The notes: generated by a model not told the origin, from the sequence alone. A stretch of DNA of 64,000 bases from Actinophytocola oryzae (GCF_004364325.1 NZ_SOCP01000001.1:124001-188000), one strand, 5' to 3'; positions 43,637 to 53,672 are shown, numbered from the stretch's first letter. Program-made: numbers and translations.

Positions 43637-44233
43637 ATGGCGTACCTGCCCGCCGACGAGCGCAGGCGGACCATCATCGACGCGGCCGTCGAGGTGATCG
43701 CCGCGGAGGGCCTCACCGGCGCCACCACCCGGCGGATCGCCGACCGCGCGAACGCCCCGCTCGGCGCCCTGCACTACTGCTTCCGCGACAAGCAGGAGCT
43801 GCTCGGCCACGTCGCCGACCGCGGCGCGGACCGGCTGCGGCAGTGCTTCGCCGTGATCGACCCCGACCGCGGCCTCGAGGCCACCATCCGCGGCAGCGTG
43901 GCCGCGTACTGGGCGTGGGTAGAGGAGAACGTCGGGTTGCAGCTCGCGCTGCTGGAGCTGGGCATGTGGCGCATCCGCCGGGCGGCGGGGGAGAGCGTGT
44001 ACGACATGTACGACCGCTTCGGCACCGATCTGCTGACCGCCAACCTGACGCGTGCGGCCGAGGTCGACGAGGCGACCCCGGCCATCAGCGTCGCGGACAT
44101 GACCCGCTTCATCACCCACCGGTTCGACGGCATGATCCTCGAGTACGCCGCCTCCCGGGACCGGGCGGCGTGCCAGCGCCAGGCCGACCTGCTGGCCGAC
44201 GCGGTGGTGGCGCTGGCACTGCCCGTCAGGTGA
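43637..44233 (+). CDS. TetR family transcriptional regulator
   Basis: A 198-residue protein starting at ATG 43637. The helix-turn-helix spans residues about 9-55 (RRTIIDAAVEVIAAEGLTGATTRRIADRANAPLGALHYCFRDKQEL), followed by a helical ligand-binding domain. It is divergent from the diiron oxygenase/FprB pair with one palindrome between, so it probably represses them. Inducer unknown. Confidence 0.9.
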   Translation: MAYLPADERRRTIIDAAVEVIAAEGLTGATTRRIADRANAPLGALHYCFRDKQELLGHVADRGADRLRQCFAVIDPDRGLEATIRGSVAAYWAWVEENVGLQLALLELGMWRIRRAAGESVYDMYDRFGTDLLTANLTRAAEVDEATPAISVADMTRFITHRFDGMILEYAASRDRAACQRQADLLADAVVALALPVR

Positions 44234-44236
44234 ACG

Positions 44237-46288
44237 TCACCAGCCGAAGGTGTACCGTCCCGTCATGCCGGTGAAGACGACCCTGTCGCCGTCGAGGTGA
44301 GCGCTCACACCCGCGACCGCCCCGCCGTTCCGCCAGACGACCCGGCCGTCACGCGTGATCGTGCGTTCCCTGCCCAGTAAGGGGACCGCGATGTCGACCC
44401 GCATCGGTGAGGTGACTGTGAGCATGAACGTGTCGTGCTCGTGCCGCCAGCTGACGGAGGTCGTCCCGTCGGGCACGGGGACGTCGCCCCGCGCCCACGT
44501 CAGGTCGACCGGGTCCGGCGCGACGACCCAGCCGTTGGCCTCCGCGCGCACGCCGAGGACGTTGGCCGACAGCGCTGGTATCGCCGTGCTCCAGGCGTGG
44601 ACGAGGTCGACGAACGAGCCGTCGCCGAGCGGGGTGCCCGGGCGGGCGTTGTGCGGCGTGCCGTCGACGCCGATCTCCTCCCACGGCGTACCGGGTCCGT
44701 TGTCCAGCATGTGTGTCCACGACCGGCGGATCAACGCCAGCGCCCCGGCGCCGTCGCCGTACTGGAAGCGGCCGAGCGCCTCCTGTGCCATGAGGTAGGG
44801 GGACTCGTAGCGGGCCATGAAGGGGTTGTCGGCGAACTCGGACGTGGCGGTGCCGTAGGGAGTGCCGAGCCGGTTCGCCAGGAATGCCATGGCACTGCGG
44901 GCTTTGTCGTCATCGAGGAGACCGAACAGGAGAGCACCCGCGTTGGCGTCGGCGGAGTGGTCGCGTCGGGGGTCGTCGAGGTTGAGCAGCATCGCGCCCG
45001 CCGCCGGATCCCAGAGCGTGTCCAGCAACGCGGTCCGGACCTGGTCGGCGCGGTCGTCGTGCGCGGGTGCCCGCGCCGGGTCGCCGACCTCCCGCTCCAG
45101 CTCGGCCAGTGCGCGCAGAGCGCCGAAGTAGGCCTCGTTGGTGTAAGCGTCGATACCGACGGCCTGGTCCGGCGGATGCCAGTTGTAGGCGGGTTTGCCG
45201 CTGTAGTCGTCGGTGCGGAACAGGCCGTCCCGGGTGTGGGCGCCGAAGAACCCGACCGCCCGGCGCGCGACCGGCAGCATCGCGGCGGCGAACGCCCGGT
45301 CGCCGGTGTGGCGCAGGTAGTCGGCGACGTCGATCACCCACCAGGCGGTGAAGCTGTCGATCCGCGCGAGCCCCGCCTCGGCGGGCGGCTCGAACCCCGG
45401 CGGTGACCCGTCCGGCGGTCCCGGGTCACGCGGGTCGCACGGCACGTCGACGCGGCTGGCGGCCGGGAAGGTGCCGTCGGGTGCCTGCTGGCACGCGAAC
45501 AGGTTGATGGTGTCCCGCACGACCCGCCGGTACCCACCGCCCTGGTAGTAGGCGGAGCGGGCGACGACCTGGAGGTCACCGGCGTAGGCGACCCGGTCGC
45601 GCTTGGGCCCGTCGATGATCACCCACGGCTTGCCTGGCGTGCGGATCGTGGACAGGTCGACCGCGTAGGCGCTGGCGTACCAGGCCCGGTCGAGCGCGGG
45701 ATCGCTGGAGCGGAAGGACCCGTCACCCGAGCCGGGGAAGTTGGTCTGCCGAACCCGGACGAAGTCGATCTCGGCCGTGCCCGCGCCGTCGAGCGAGATC
45801 GCGACGTACCGCTGCGAGCCCCGCAGGCCGGGGGAGCGCAGCACTGTCTCGCCGTCCGGTGGTGGGTAGACGTCGGCGCGGCCGTCGGGATCGTCGTCGG
45901 TGCCGAGCGTGCGGCCGAGGTAGAAGAAGTCGTCCGGGCTGGTGGAGGCGTCGCCCTCCCGGCCGAGGAACGGCAGGTACTCGGCGTAGGCGGCCCGGAT
46001 CGGCGCGCCGGTCGCGTGCCGGACGCCGACCTCGACGTACCCGCTGACCGGCACCCCGAAGTCGACGACCAGCCTGCCCCCGGTGAGCGTGGCCGCGTCG
46101 CCGTCGTCGGCGAGCGCCCCGTCCGGGTCGACCCCGCCGGCCACGTGTCGCGGCCACGCGTACCGGCCCGGCACGTTCAGTCGCTGCCCGGTATCGGCTG
46201 GTCCCGGCCCCGACACCGGGGTGGGCGCCCCGCACGCCGCCGCGACCGCGCACACGACGCAGACCAGGGCGACCCGTGTGGATCTCAT
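44237..46288 (-). CDS. Lipoprotein glycosidase of the alpha-L-rhamnosidase (GH78) type
   Basis: A 683-residue protein starting at ATG 46288. The longer frame to 46417 has no ribosome site. A signal peptide with lipobox VAAAC (Cys about residue 19) predicts a lipoprotein. After a beta-sandwich part (FGVPVSGYVEVGV, residues about 75-200) comes an (alpha/alpha)6-barrel: WVIIDGPKRDRVAYAGDLQV with the Asp/Arg/Asp of the GH78 active region, SFTAWWVIDVADYLRHTGD, GIDAYTNEAYFGAL and GTPWEEIGVDGTPHNARPGT. A C-terminal beta-sandwich ends it. It should release rhamnose or a similar sugar. Its 3-prime end is 4 bp from the TetR stop. Confidence 0.82.
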   Translation of the reverse strand: MRSTRVALVCVVCAVAAACGAPTPVSGPGPADTGQRLNVPGRYAWPRHVAGGVDPDGALADDGDAATLTGGRLVVDFGVPVSGYVEVGVRHATGAPIRAAYAEYLPFLGREGDASTSPDDFFYLGRTLGTDDDPDGRADVYPPPDGETVLRSPGLRGSQRYVAISLDGAGTAEIDFVRVRQTNFPGSGDGSFRSSDPALDRAWYASAYAVDLSTIRTPGKPWVIIDGPKRDRVAYAGDLQVVARSAYYQGGGYRRVVRDTINLFACQQAPDGTFPAASRVDVPCDPRDPGPPDGSPPGFEPPAEAGLARIDSFTAWWVIDVADYLRHTGDRAFAAAMLPVARRAVGFFGAHTRDGLFRTDDYSGKPAYNWHPPDQAVGIDAYTNEAYFGALRALAELEREVGDPARAPAHDDRADQVRTALLDTLWDPAAGAMLLNLDDPRRDHSADANAGALLFGLLDDDKARSAMAFLANRLGTPYGTATSEFADNPFMARYESPYLMAQEALGRFQYGDGAGALALIRRSWTHMLDNGPGTPWEEIGVDGTPHNARPGTPLGDGSFVDLVHAWSTAIPALSANVLGVRAEANGWVVAPDPVDLTWARGDVPVPDGTTSVSWRHEHDTFMLTVTSPMRVDIAVPLLGRERTITRDGRVVWRNGGAVAGVSAHLDGDRVVFTGMTGRYTFGW

Positions 46289-46688
46289 GGTGTTCGGCTT
46301 CCCTCCGCTGAAGTTGGTCACATGACCTGTTTGCGTGACCAAGTCTCGGGCAGGGTGACCGGGCCGACAATGGTGCTGGCCCCACCATCGAGCGCACGCC
46401 GTCAGCCGGGGAAACAACGCCCAATAGTTACCGGAAACCTGAAACGCGGCGGTGTTCTTGTCGTCGTCGCACGTCAGGCGAAGGGTTGCTGGTTGTTGTC
46501 TTCAGTGCATTGTTGGTTCCATTCTTCCAGTATTTGGGCGGGAATCATCCTTTCGAGTGGTGAAGGCCATGCGCAACCGCCAGACGGGGTTCTTCTTTGG
46601 ACGCGCTGAGTAACGAGACTGCCGGTCATCGCGAGTTCCTGAGGGAGCGGGTGATGCCTCGTTCACAGGCGTCTTTCTGGAGGATTCG
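46289..46688. other. Intergenic region before the OmpA/WD40-KAP operon
   Basis: 400 bp with lower GC in places (for example around 46470-46560) than surrounding coding sequence. It must hold the divergent promoters of the GH78-like lipoprotein and the three-gene operon. A good ribosome site TCTGGAGGATTCG precedes GTG 46689. No palindromic operator or RNA gene was recognised. Open frames here are not supported. Confidence 0.45.
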
Positions 46689-47915
46689 GTGAATCGCTAC
46701 TACGAGCCACGCGGTCGGCGGCGAAGTCGTCAGGGGCTGACCAAGAACCACAAGATCGCCATTGCTTGTGCGGGGGTCGTGGTGCTGTTCGGCGGTCTCA
46801 TGTACGCGGTCGGCGAGCCGGAACAGCCGCAGGCACAGGAGATCATCTGGATCGCGGAGAAGACCACGAGGTCGCCGGGGGTGATCCCGTCGGCGTTGCG
46901 GCGAAGAATCCAGGAAGCCGCGGACGAGGGCGGCGCGTCACTGACGGCGTACGCGGTGGGCCAGCGCGCGGAGAAGATCGGCTCGGTCAGCCTCGACGCC
47001 ACCCTGGACGGCGACCGCATCGACGACCCGGTAAGACGTGCCTCGGTCATCGACGGCCGCGTGTCCACCCTGGCCGGCAGGCTGGCGCAGTCCCCGGCGG
47101 GCAGCGACGGTTTCTCGCTGTACCAGGCACTTCGCGTCGGCGCGGACGAGGGTGCGAGCGCCGGTGTGCCGGTCGAGGTGTGGCTGTCCACGACCGTCCT
47201 GACCGGCTCCGTCGACCCACTGAGCATCCCGACACTGACGGAGAACGAGGCCGACCCGAGCCAGGCGGTGGACGAACTGAAGAAAGGCTCCCTTGGCCGG
47301 TTGGACCTCGGCCTGGTGAACCTGCACGTCATTATGCTGAGCCCGGTCGGCGCCGGTCAGGAACCCCTGTCACCGCGCTCGGAATCCTGGCGAGCCACAT
47401 TCGTCAAAACGCTGGCAGAACAACTCGGCGCGACCGTGACGGACCCGCTCCGCGAGAATTCGACCCGCCCGGCGTGGCCGAACTCGTCAGCGGTGCCGGC
47501 GATTGTGCCGATGCCGGAGCCGACCCCGGTGACACCACCGCCACCGGTGGTGAAGGACGAACCACCACCGCCGCCCCGAATCGACAACGCGGCTTTCGAA
47601 CCGGACGAGGCGACGCTTCTCGACCCGGCGGCCGTACACGTCGCGGTGAGCGCGGTCGTGGCGGCGTACAAGGCCCAGCCAGGCCGGTACCGCGTGGTCG
47701 TCGTCGGCTACTGCGCACGCATCGGTGGACGCGACGGCGCGGTCCGGCTGTCGAAGGAACGTGCCGAGGCGATAGCTGCCCTGCTGCAGAACGACGGCAT
47801 CGATCGGGCTGACGTCGAGACACGGGGAGCCGGTTTCGACGAGCTGGCCGACCCCACCCAACCACCCGTGTCACCGGCCCAACGCGTCGTCGTGATCCAA
47901 CTCGTCACCCGCTGA
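46689..47915 (+). CDS. Membrane-anchored OmpA-domain protein
   Basis: A 408-residue protein starting at GTG 46689 behind GGAGGATTCG. A basic start, one membrane helix (residues about 22-42), a middle domain about 50-260 (alpha/beta, VWA-like in appearance but without a clear metal motif), a proline-rich linker (about 275-300: PPPPVVKDEPPPPP), then a C-terminal OmpA/MotB peptidoglycan-binding domain (FEPDEATLLDPAAVHVAV, VVVGYCARIGG, LSKERAEAIAALLQNDGI, ADVETRGAGFDEL). It anchors a complex to the cell wall. First gene of an operon with a membrane coiled-coil protein and a WD40-KAP NTPase. Confidence 0.82.
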   Translation: MNRYYEPRGRRRSRQGLTKNHKIAIACAGVVVLFGGLMYAVGEPEQPQAQEIIWIAEKTTRSPGVIPSALRRRIQEAADEGGASLTAYAVGQRAEKIGSVSLDATLDGDRIDDPVRRASVIDGRVSTLAGRLAQSPAGSDGFSLYQALRVGADEGASAGVPVEVWLSTTVLTGSVDPLSIPTLTENEADPSQAVDELKKGSLGRLDLGLVNLHVIMLSPVGAGQEPLSPRSESWRATFVKTLAEQLGATVTDPLRENSTRPAWPNSSAVPAIVPMPEPTPVTPPPPVVKDEPPPPPRIDNAAFEPDEATLLDPAAVHVAVSAVVAAYKAQPGRYRVVVVGYCARIGGRDGAVRLSKERAEAIAALLQNDGIDRADVETRGAGFDELADPTQPPVSPAQRVVVIQLVTR

Positions 47916-47930
47916 GACCAGAGGCAGAAC

Positions 47931-49562
47931 ATGAAGATGTCGAAGACGACGGTGCCCGACTACCCCGGGCTGCCGCAGGGCGCGTTCCACGCCGACAACA
48001 CCCCGCCCCAGGCCCTCGCGGTACTGGGCTCGGTCGACCCCGGCGTGTGGTCGGCGGCCCTGTCGACCTACGTGAGCGTGGCCGACCCGCAGACAGGCAG
48101 GCCCTACAACGGCCAACCGCTGGAAGACGCGGCGAGCGGCGCCATCCCACTGGCCGCGTCGAGTTGCAGGAGCCTCGCCGTGACGTACTCCACCAACATC
48201 GACAAGCAGGTCACCGAGCTGGAGGTCGCGGCGGCGACGCACCTCGCCACGGCCGTCGACCACATCGAGCACGCGTCCGGACTGCTGGACGAGCCGATGA
48301 TCGGCCCCGACGGCGAGACCACCGACGGCAGGCGGTTGCAGGCCGTGCAGCACGCCGACGAGGAGCTGGCCAGGCAACGCAGCGCGGAGGGCGACTCCCG
48401 GCACACCGAGCAGGCGTGGGCGAGTGGATGGCGGGTGTTGGCGGCCACGCTGCTCGGCGCGCTCGACATCCTCCTGCTGTGGAAGCCGCTGCTGAACCTG
48501 TCGTTCGAGAGCAGCTCGGGCGGCATGTTCCGGTGGGCGATCGGCATCGGCCTGACCGGCCTGCAGATCCTGGCGATCGAGTGGTGCGCACGCTCCTATG
48601 TGGACAAGGAGCGGCAGAGTGTGGACAGACGGGGTTCGGTCGGCGACTACAACCGGCCGCTCAAGAAGGGCCGGATCGTCTCGGACCGGCCGACCCCCAC
48701 CGTGCAGGAGGTCGCCGAGGCCGACAAGGCCATGGCGAACGCGTACCGGATGCTCGTCCTGCTGGCGTCGTTCATCGCGGCGATCGGCGGGGTCCGGGTC
48801 GCGGTGCTCGGCAAGCGTGCCGCACTGTCGATCTTCGAGGCGGCACTGTTCGGCGTGATCGTGGGGCTGATCCTCGGTGTCCTCGTGGTGCTGATGGCAC
48901 GCATGTACTGCCGGGGCAACCTGCTTGGCGACCGCCTGCGGATCGAACGCGAAGCCATGGACGAGGTGAACGAGAAGCTCCAGCAGGCCCGCGAGGCGGT
49001 CGCGCAGGAGCGGGAGAACGCACTGGGCGCACTGGCCGAAGCCGAGCTGCTGTCGGCGACCGCGGCCCGGATCCGCACCCAGACGGTTGCCGACTACTGG
49101 CGTGCCGTGCAGCTCGCGTGGACGTGGTTGGGCCTCCCGCACAGCCGCCTGGACTTCGAGTCCTTCGAACGCGAGGCCCTCCCGGACCTGACCGACAGCG
49201 AGCCGATTCGCAACGACCTCCGGATGAAACTGGCCAGGGTCAACGAATGGCTGGCCGACCGCCCCACGGTGTTCGACCATGCGCTGACGGTCCCCATGCT
49301 GCCGGCCGCCACCCCACCGGCGCCGGGGACCTCACCGGCCAGGTTCATGCCGCTGATGCAGCCGAAGGACGGCCAGCTCATGATCGCCGGGCCGCAGCTG
49401 ATCACGTTGCCGCCCGTGCCCGAGCCGCCGCACCTGTGGATGTTCGTCGGGGTCGGGTGCACCGTGGTTGCGGTCATCTTGTCCGCCTTCCTCAGTCCGG
49501 ACACCGAAGGCCCCGGCGAAGAGGCAGCGGCGCCGGTCGTGAGTCGATACCTGGGACAGTGA
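47931..49562 (+). CDS. Membrane protein with coiled coil, partner of the WD40-KAP NTPase
   Basis: A 543-residue protein starting at ATG 47931, 16 bp after the OmpA gene stop. Soluble N-terminus to about 160; hydrophobic helices near 168-190, 200-216, 267-283 and 300-325; a long acidic/basic coiled coil about 335-395 (EREAMDEVNEKLQQAREAVAQE); one more helix near 500-515; then a short tail. No known family recognised. The topology, with several helices and a cytoplasmic coil, suggests a scaffold that links the wall-anchored OmpA protein to the cytoplasmic NTPase encoded 8 bp downstream. Confidence 0.7.
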   Translation: MKMSKTTVPDYPGLPQGAFHADNTPPQALAVLGSVDPGVWSAALSTYVSVADPQTGRPYNGQPLEDAASGAIPLAASSCRSLAVTYSTNIDKQVTELEVAAATHLATAVDHIEHASGLLDEPMIGPDGETTDGRRLQAVQHADEELARQRSAEGDSRHTEQAWASGWRVLAATLLGALDILLLWKPLLNLSFESSSGGMFRWAIGIGLTGLQILAIEWCARSYVDKERQSVDRRGSVGDYNRPLKKGRIVSDRPTPTVQEVAEADKAMANAYRMLVLLASFIAAIGGVRVAVLGKRAALSIFEAALFGVIVGLILGVLVVLMARMYCRGNLLGDRLRIEREAMDEVNEKLQQAREAVAQERENALGALAEAELLSATAARIRTQTVADYWRAVQLAWTWLGLPHSRLDFESFEREALPDLTDSEPIRNDLRMKLARVNEWLADRPTVFDHALTVPMLPAATPPAPGTSPARFMPLMQPKDGQLMIAGPQLITLPPVPEPPHLWMFVGVGCTVVAVILSAFLSPDTEGPGEEAAAPVVSRYLGQ

Positions 49563-49569
49563 GAAGGCC

Positions 49570-52500
49570 ATGGTGACTTCGGGAACGACAGAGTACGTCG
49601 CCGCGCGACGAATCGAACCCGCCCACAGGGCGGCGATCACCTCGGTGGCGTTCACGACACTCTCGGACAGGAGCACGGTCATCGCCAGCGCCGGTGACCG
49701 CGTGATCCGGTTGTGGAACGGCGAAACCGGCACCCCGGATGGTCTGCTTCGTGGACACGGCGGGCAGGTGCGGGCGCTGGCCTTCGCACCACGGTTCGAC
49801 GGCAACACCATTCTGGCGAGCGGTGGCGCCGACGAGACCGTCCGGTTGTGGAACATGGACACGAGATCGCCTACCGACGCGGTGCTCGCCTGTGGCAGTC
49901 CAGTGTGGAGTGTCCAGCTCCACGCACTTCCGGATGGCCGAACACTTCTTGCCGCGGGTCTCGCCGACGGCACGGTGCGGGTCTGGGACCTGAGCAAGGA
50001 CGACCGGGACGGCAGGTCGTTGAAGGGACACACCAAGCGCGTGACCGCACTGGCGTTCGGTACTCTGGTCGATGGCAGTACCTTCCTGGCAAGCGGCAGC
50101 GAGGACAGCACCGTCAGAGTGTGGCTGCCCGAGACGGGCAGCGCTCACGGTGATCTGGTCGGCCATCAGAACTCGGTGACGTCGTTGGCGTGCCACGCCC
50201 TGCCGGGCGGTCGTCCCGTTCTCGCCAGCGGCAGCACCGATGGCACGGTGCGAACCTGGGATCCTGACGACTGCACCAAGGTGCACGTCCTGCGGGCAGA
50301 CGGAGAGCAGGTCTGGTCGGTCGCGTTCGGGAAGCAACATGACGGTCGAGTTCTTCTCGCGTGCGGCGACGACTCGACCGTTCGGCTCTGGGACACGGTA
50401 GACGGCGTTTCCGTCGGGGACCCGCTGGGCGACCACGCACAGCCGGTCTACTCCGTCGCGTTCTCTCCCCGGCCCGGCGGTGTGCTCGTGAGCGGCGGGC
50501 AGGACGGCTCGGTCAACGTGTGGGACCAGACCACGGGCGGCCTGCTGCGTGGTCCGCTGTTCGCCCACGCGAGCCCGGTCAGGTCGATCACGGCGCGCCG
50601 GCCCGCCGCCACTGACATGACGAGCTTCGCCAGCTGCGGGGACGACGGGGCGGTACGGGTCTGGCATGTGCGGGACGACACCTACTCGGGCAGCGCGCTG
50701 ACGGGCTACGGCGGCACCGTTCGGTCGGTCGTGGGCCTCGACCGTCTCGACGGTCGCCCCTGGTTCGTCAGCGGGGACGACGGTGGCACGGTACTGCTCT
50801 GGAACGCCGGTGACACCGACCATCCCGGCGATGTCGTCTTCGAGGACGACTCCGCGGTGCTGGCCATGGACTGCGTGACGCTGCTCGACGGACGCGTCCT
50901 CGTGGCGACCGGACACGAGGACGGCGCGGTGCGCGTCTGGGTGAAGGACCAGGGTCTGCTGGCCGAACAACCCTCCGGCCACGACGGGCCGGTGCGGTCA
51001 CTCGCGTTGGCGCTTCTCAGGAGTGGTGCTCCGGTGTTGGTTACCGGCGGCGCGGACCGGACCGTTCGCGTCTGGGACCCACTCGAAGGCGGATCGGCCA
51101 AGGCCGAGCACAACGGGTTCAACGGTGTGTGGTCGGTGGCTTTGACGACACTGGCCGACGGTCGGGTGCTGTTGGCGAGCGGAGGTGAGAGGGCCATTCG
51201 CCTCTGGGAGATCGACCGCGCGCCGTCCACACCACGAAACCTCACCGGTCACAGCAAGCCGGTCCGGTCCCTCACCTTCACCAAGGGGGCAGACGGACAG
51301 GTGCTGCTGGTCAGCGGCAGTGACGACGGCACCGTTCGTCTGTGGGACACCGGCGAGTGCGAACAGCTCGGCCGCGACCTGAAAGGGCACGACGGCGCGG
51401 TCCTGGCCGTCGAGGCCATCGCCGGGAAGACCGGTGCGCCGGTGATAGTCAGTGGCGGCGAGGACGGTGCCATCCAGATCTGGGCGCCCCCCGGTACGTT
51501 TCCCGTCTCGGACGAAACCTGGACGGCCCCGGGGCCTCCGATGCCCGCGCGGACGAACATGCCCGCGGCGCGGGACGATGTCGAGACCAACGACCTGCTG
51601 CACCGATCCATCCTGGTCGAGCACCTGTACGGTCAGCTCAAGTGCCTGACGTCCGGCCGGAAGGTCAACGACGGCAGCCGCGGTACCGCCGTGGTCCACA
51701 TCGAGGGACCGTGGGGTGCCGGGAAGACGACGATGGTCAGCCTGCTGCGTGAGCGGCTGCGGCAGTGCTCGCCGAGCAACGGGGCCAAGGACCGGAGCTC
51801 GCTCACGGACGCGGTCGTGGTCGAGTACGACGCCTGGCGTGAGAGCGCGGTGGCCCCGGAATGGTGGTCGCTGGCAACGGCGATCAACCGGGCGGTTCGT
51901 GGCGAACGTGCCGGAGTCACCAGAGCGGTCATGAGCGTGCTCGGCACGGCGGCCCGCGTGCTGGGCTCCCGGCCGGTGCTCGTGGCCTTCGCGTTGCTGC
52001 TCGGTGTGATGACCGCTCGTGTGCTGGGGATGTGGCGTCAGGCCGGCGATGTCAGCGGGTTGCTGACCGCGCTCACGGCGGTCACCGCGATTGGCCTATC
52101 CGCCGGGCGTGTGCTCTTCTGGACCTCCCCGACGTTCGGGAAGCTGTACGTGAAGTCCGACGGCAACCCGCTCGGTGACATCGCGAAGATCATCGAACGC
52201 CTTCGTCGCTGGACACCCCGCCAGGGGCGCCGGCACCGGATGGCCGACACCCTGGCCGCGCTGTGCGGACTCTCGGCGTTGGTCGTCGCCTGCCGCCTGG
52301 TCGTCGGGAACGACAGCTCGGGGTTGGTCGCGACCAGAGACTGGCTTTTCGGGCGCTGGGGCCTGGTGTTGCTCGTGTCGGTCGCGGTGGTCATGGTGTG
52401 GACCAGTTGGCCGAGGCGGGCCACACCGGAGGACGGTCCGGCCGACATCGCTGGGAAAGAAGGCGATTCCGGTTGGTCACCGGCCGACAGACTGGCGGGT

Positions 52501-53628
52501 TTCGCGAGTACCCTGCGGTGGCTGACGTTTCCGGTGAGAGTCGCGTCGGTCGTCGGTGCGTGTGCTCTGGTCTGGGGTAGCTGGTTCGTCGCGCTGCCGG
52601 AACGGATGCTCCAGAGTCCCGTCGTCTCCTCGGCCGGGCTGCTCGCGTTGGTGGTCGGCGGACATGTGGTCTGGACGTGGCGTGGGCTCGCACGCGAGCG
52701 TCGCCCGGTCATCCTGGTCATCGACGACCTGGACAGGTGCACCATCGAACGAGCCGTCAAACTCCTGGAAACCGTCCACACCCTGCTGCGACAGCGGACG
52801 CCGGTGCGGCTCCTCCGGCGCTGGCGGACACCTGCTCCACTCGTCGTCCTGGTGCTGGCGGACGGCCGGTGGATCCGAGCCGCCTTCGAGTCCACCTACC
52901 AGACCTTCAGCTCCATCGGCTCGGAGGTGCACGGCCTCGGCGCGGACTTCCTCCAGAAACTGTTCGACCACACCGTGCTCGTCCCCGCGTTGGCGGATGA
53001 CCAGGTGCGCAGGCTCGTCAGGGACGTGACGGACTCACCGGACGACGAGCAGGCGAACACCGGTTCCGAGCAGGCGACGAAGGACGCGTCCGACTTCGTC
53101 GACCGTCGCGACCCCGGGCAGCTGCGGACCCGGGACGTGAACTGGAAGCTGTTCAGCGAGCCCCTGACCAGGAAGGACGCGGCCGAGGTCGAACGGCGTC
53201 GGGTCGAGAGGGAGTCAGGTCCGACCGCGACAGCAAGGCGTGTCGCGCACCTGCTCGGGAAGTACGCGCACCTGATGCCCGCCAACCCGCGGCTGATCAA
53301 ACGCGTGGCCAACACGTGGGGGATGCTCCTGGCGGTGCAGAGCCATCTCCACGTCGGGCAGTGGCGGGACGTGCCACCCGAGGACCACGTGGCGCGGGCG
53401 GCCATCATGTTCGTCCGGTTTCCCAAGTTGGTCGACGAACTGCTGTCGTGTCCGACCCCGCCGAAGGTGGGGAGTCGTGCCGTCCTGGCTCCGGCGGACA
53501 CGTCGGCGCCGTGGCAGCGGCCCGACGTCCGGGAACTGCTCACCTCCGAGTACGGCGAACGCATCTCTCCCGAGGAGATCGCGCGGTGCTACGGCCGCAC
53601 GTTCCCTCCCGAGCAGTTCCGCCAGTGA
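49570..53628 (+). CDS. WD40-repeat KAP family P-loop NTPase
   Basis: A 1,352-residue protein starting at ATG 49570, 7 bases after the previous stop. Residues about 1-650 hold 14 WD40 repeats (each ending like DGTVRLWD or DGAVRVWH), enough for two seven-bladed propellers. A KAP NTPase follows: Walker A GPWGAGKTT near 713, several membrane helices between the Walker motifs (about 800-830, 895-945 and 985-1035), which is the KAP hallmark, and Walker B VILVIDDLDRC near 1047. The C-terminal 200 residues carry the KAP helical region. KAP NTPases are membrane-tethered and some take part in phage exclusion; the role here is unknown. Confidence 0.85.
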   Translation: MVTSGTTEYVAARRIEPAHRAAITSVAFTTLSDRSTVIASAGDRVIRLWNGETGTPDGLLRGHGGQVRALAFAPRFDGNTILASGGADETVRLWNMDTRSPTDAVLACGSPVWSVQLHALPDGRTLLAAGLADGTVRVWDLSKDDRDGRSLKGHTKRVTALAFGTLVDGSTFLASGSEDSTVRVWLPETGSAHGDLVGHQNSVTSLACHALPGGRPVLASGSTDGTVRTWDPDDCTKVHVLRADGEQVWSVAFGKQHDGRVLLACGDDSTVRLWDTVDGVSVGDPLGDHAQPVYSVAFSPRPGGVLVSGGQDGSVNVWDQTTGGLLRGPLFAHASPVRSITARRPAATDMTSFASCGDDGAVRVWHVRDDTYSGSALTGYGGTVRSVVGLDRLDGRPWFVSGDDGGTVLLWNAGDTDHPGDVVFEDDSAVLAMDCVTLLDGRVLVATGHEDGAVRVWVKDQGLLAEQPSGHDGPVRSLALALLRSGAPVLVTGGADRTVRVWDPLEGGSAKAEHNGFNGVWSVALTTLADGRVLLASGGERAIRLWEIDRAPSTPRNLTGHSKPVRSLTFTKGADGQVLLVSGSDDGTVRLWDTGECEQLGRDLKGHDGAVLAVEAIAGKTGAPVIVSGGEDGAIQIWAPPGTFPVSDETWTAPGPPMPARTNMPAARDDVETNDLLHRSILVEHLYGQLKCLTSGRKVNDGSRGTAVVHIEGPWGAGKTTMVSLLRERLRQCSPSNGAKDRSSLTDAVVVEYDAWRESAVAPEWWSLATAINRAVRGERAGVTRAVMSVLGTAARVLGSRPVLVAFALLLGVMTARVLGMWRQAGDVSGLLTALTAVTAIGLSAGRVLFWTSPTFGKLYVKSDGNPLGDIAKIIERLRRWTPRQGRRHRMADTLAALCGLSALVVACRLVVGNDSSGLVATRDWLFGRWGLVLLVSVAVVMVWTSWPRRATPEDGPADIAGKEGDSGWSPADRLAGFASTLRWLTFPVRVASVVGACALVWGSWFVALPERMLQSPVVSSAGLLALVVGGHVVWTWRGLARERRPVILVIDDLDRCTIERAVKLLETVHTLLRQRTPVRLLRRWRTPAPLVVLVLADGRWIRAAFESTYQTFSSIGSEVHGLGADFLQKLFDHTVLVPALADDQVRRLVRDVTDSPDDEQANTGSEQATKDASDFVDRRDPGQLRTRDVNWKLFSEPLTRKDAAEVERRRVERESGPTATARRVAHLLGKYAHLMPANPRLIKRVANTWGMLLAVQSHLHVGQWRDVPPEDHVARAAIMFVRFPKLVDELLSCPTPPKVGSRAVLAPADTSAPWQRPDVRELLTSEYGERISPEEIARCYGRTFPPEQFRQ

Positions 53629-53672
53629 ACAGTGCCGCCCTCGGCGGGTGTCCATGACCGGGTCCGTCTACC

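Noticed and set aside
46016..46609. Open frame across the GH78-lipoprotein start and the following gap
   Set aside because: Antisense to the signal peptide and catalytic domain of the lipoprotein; no ribosome site or family features.
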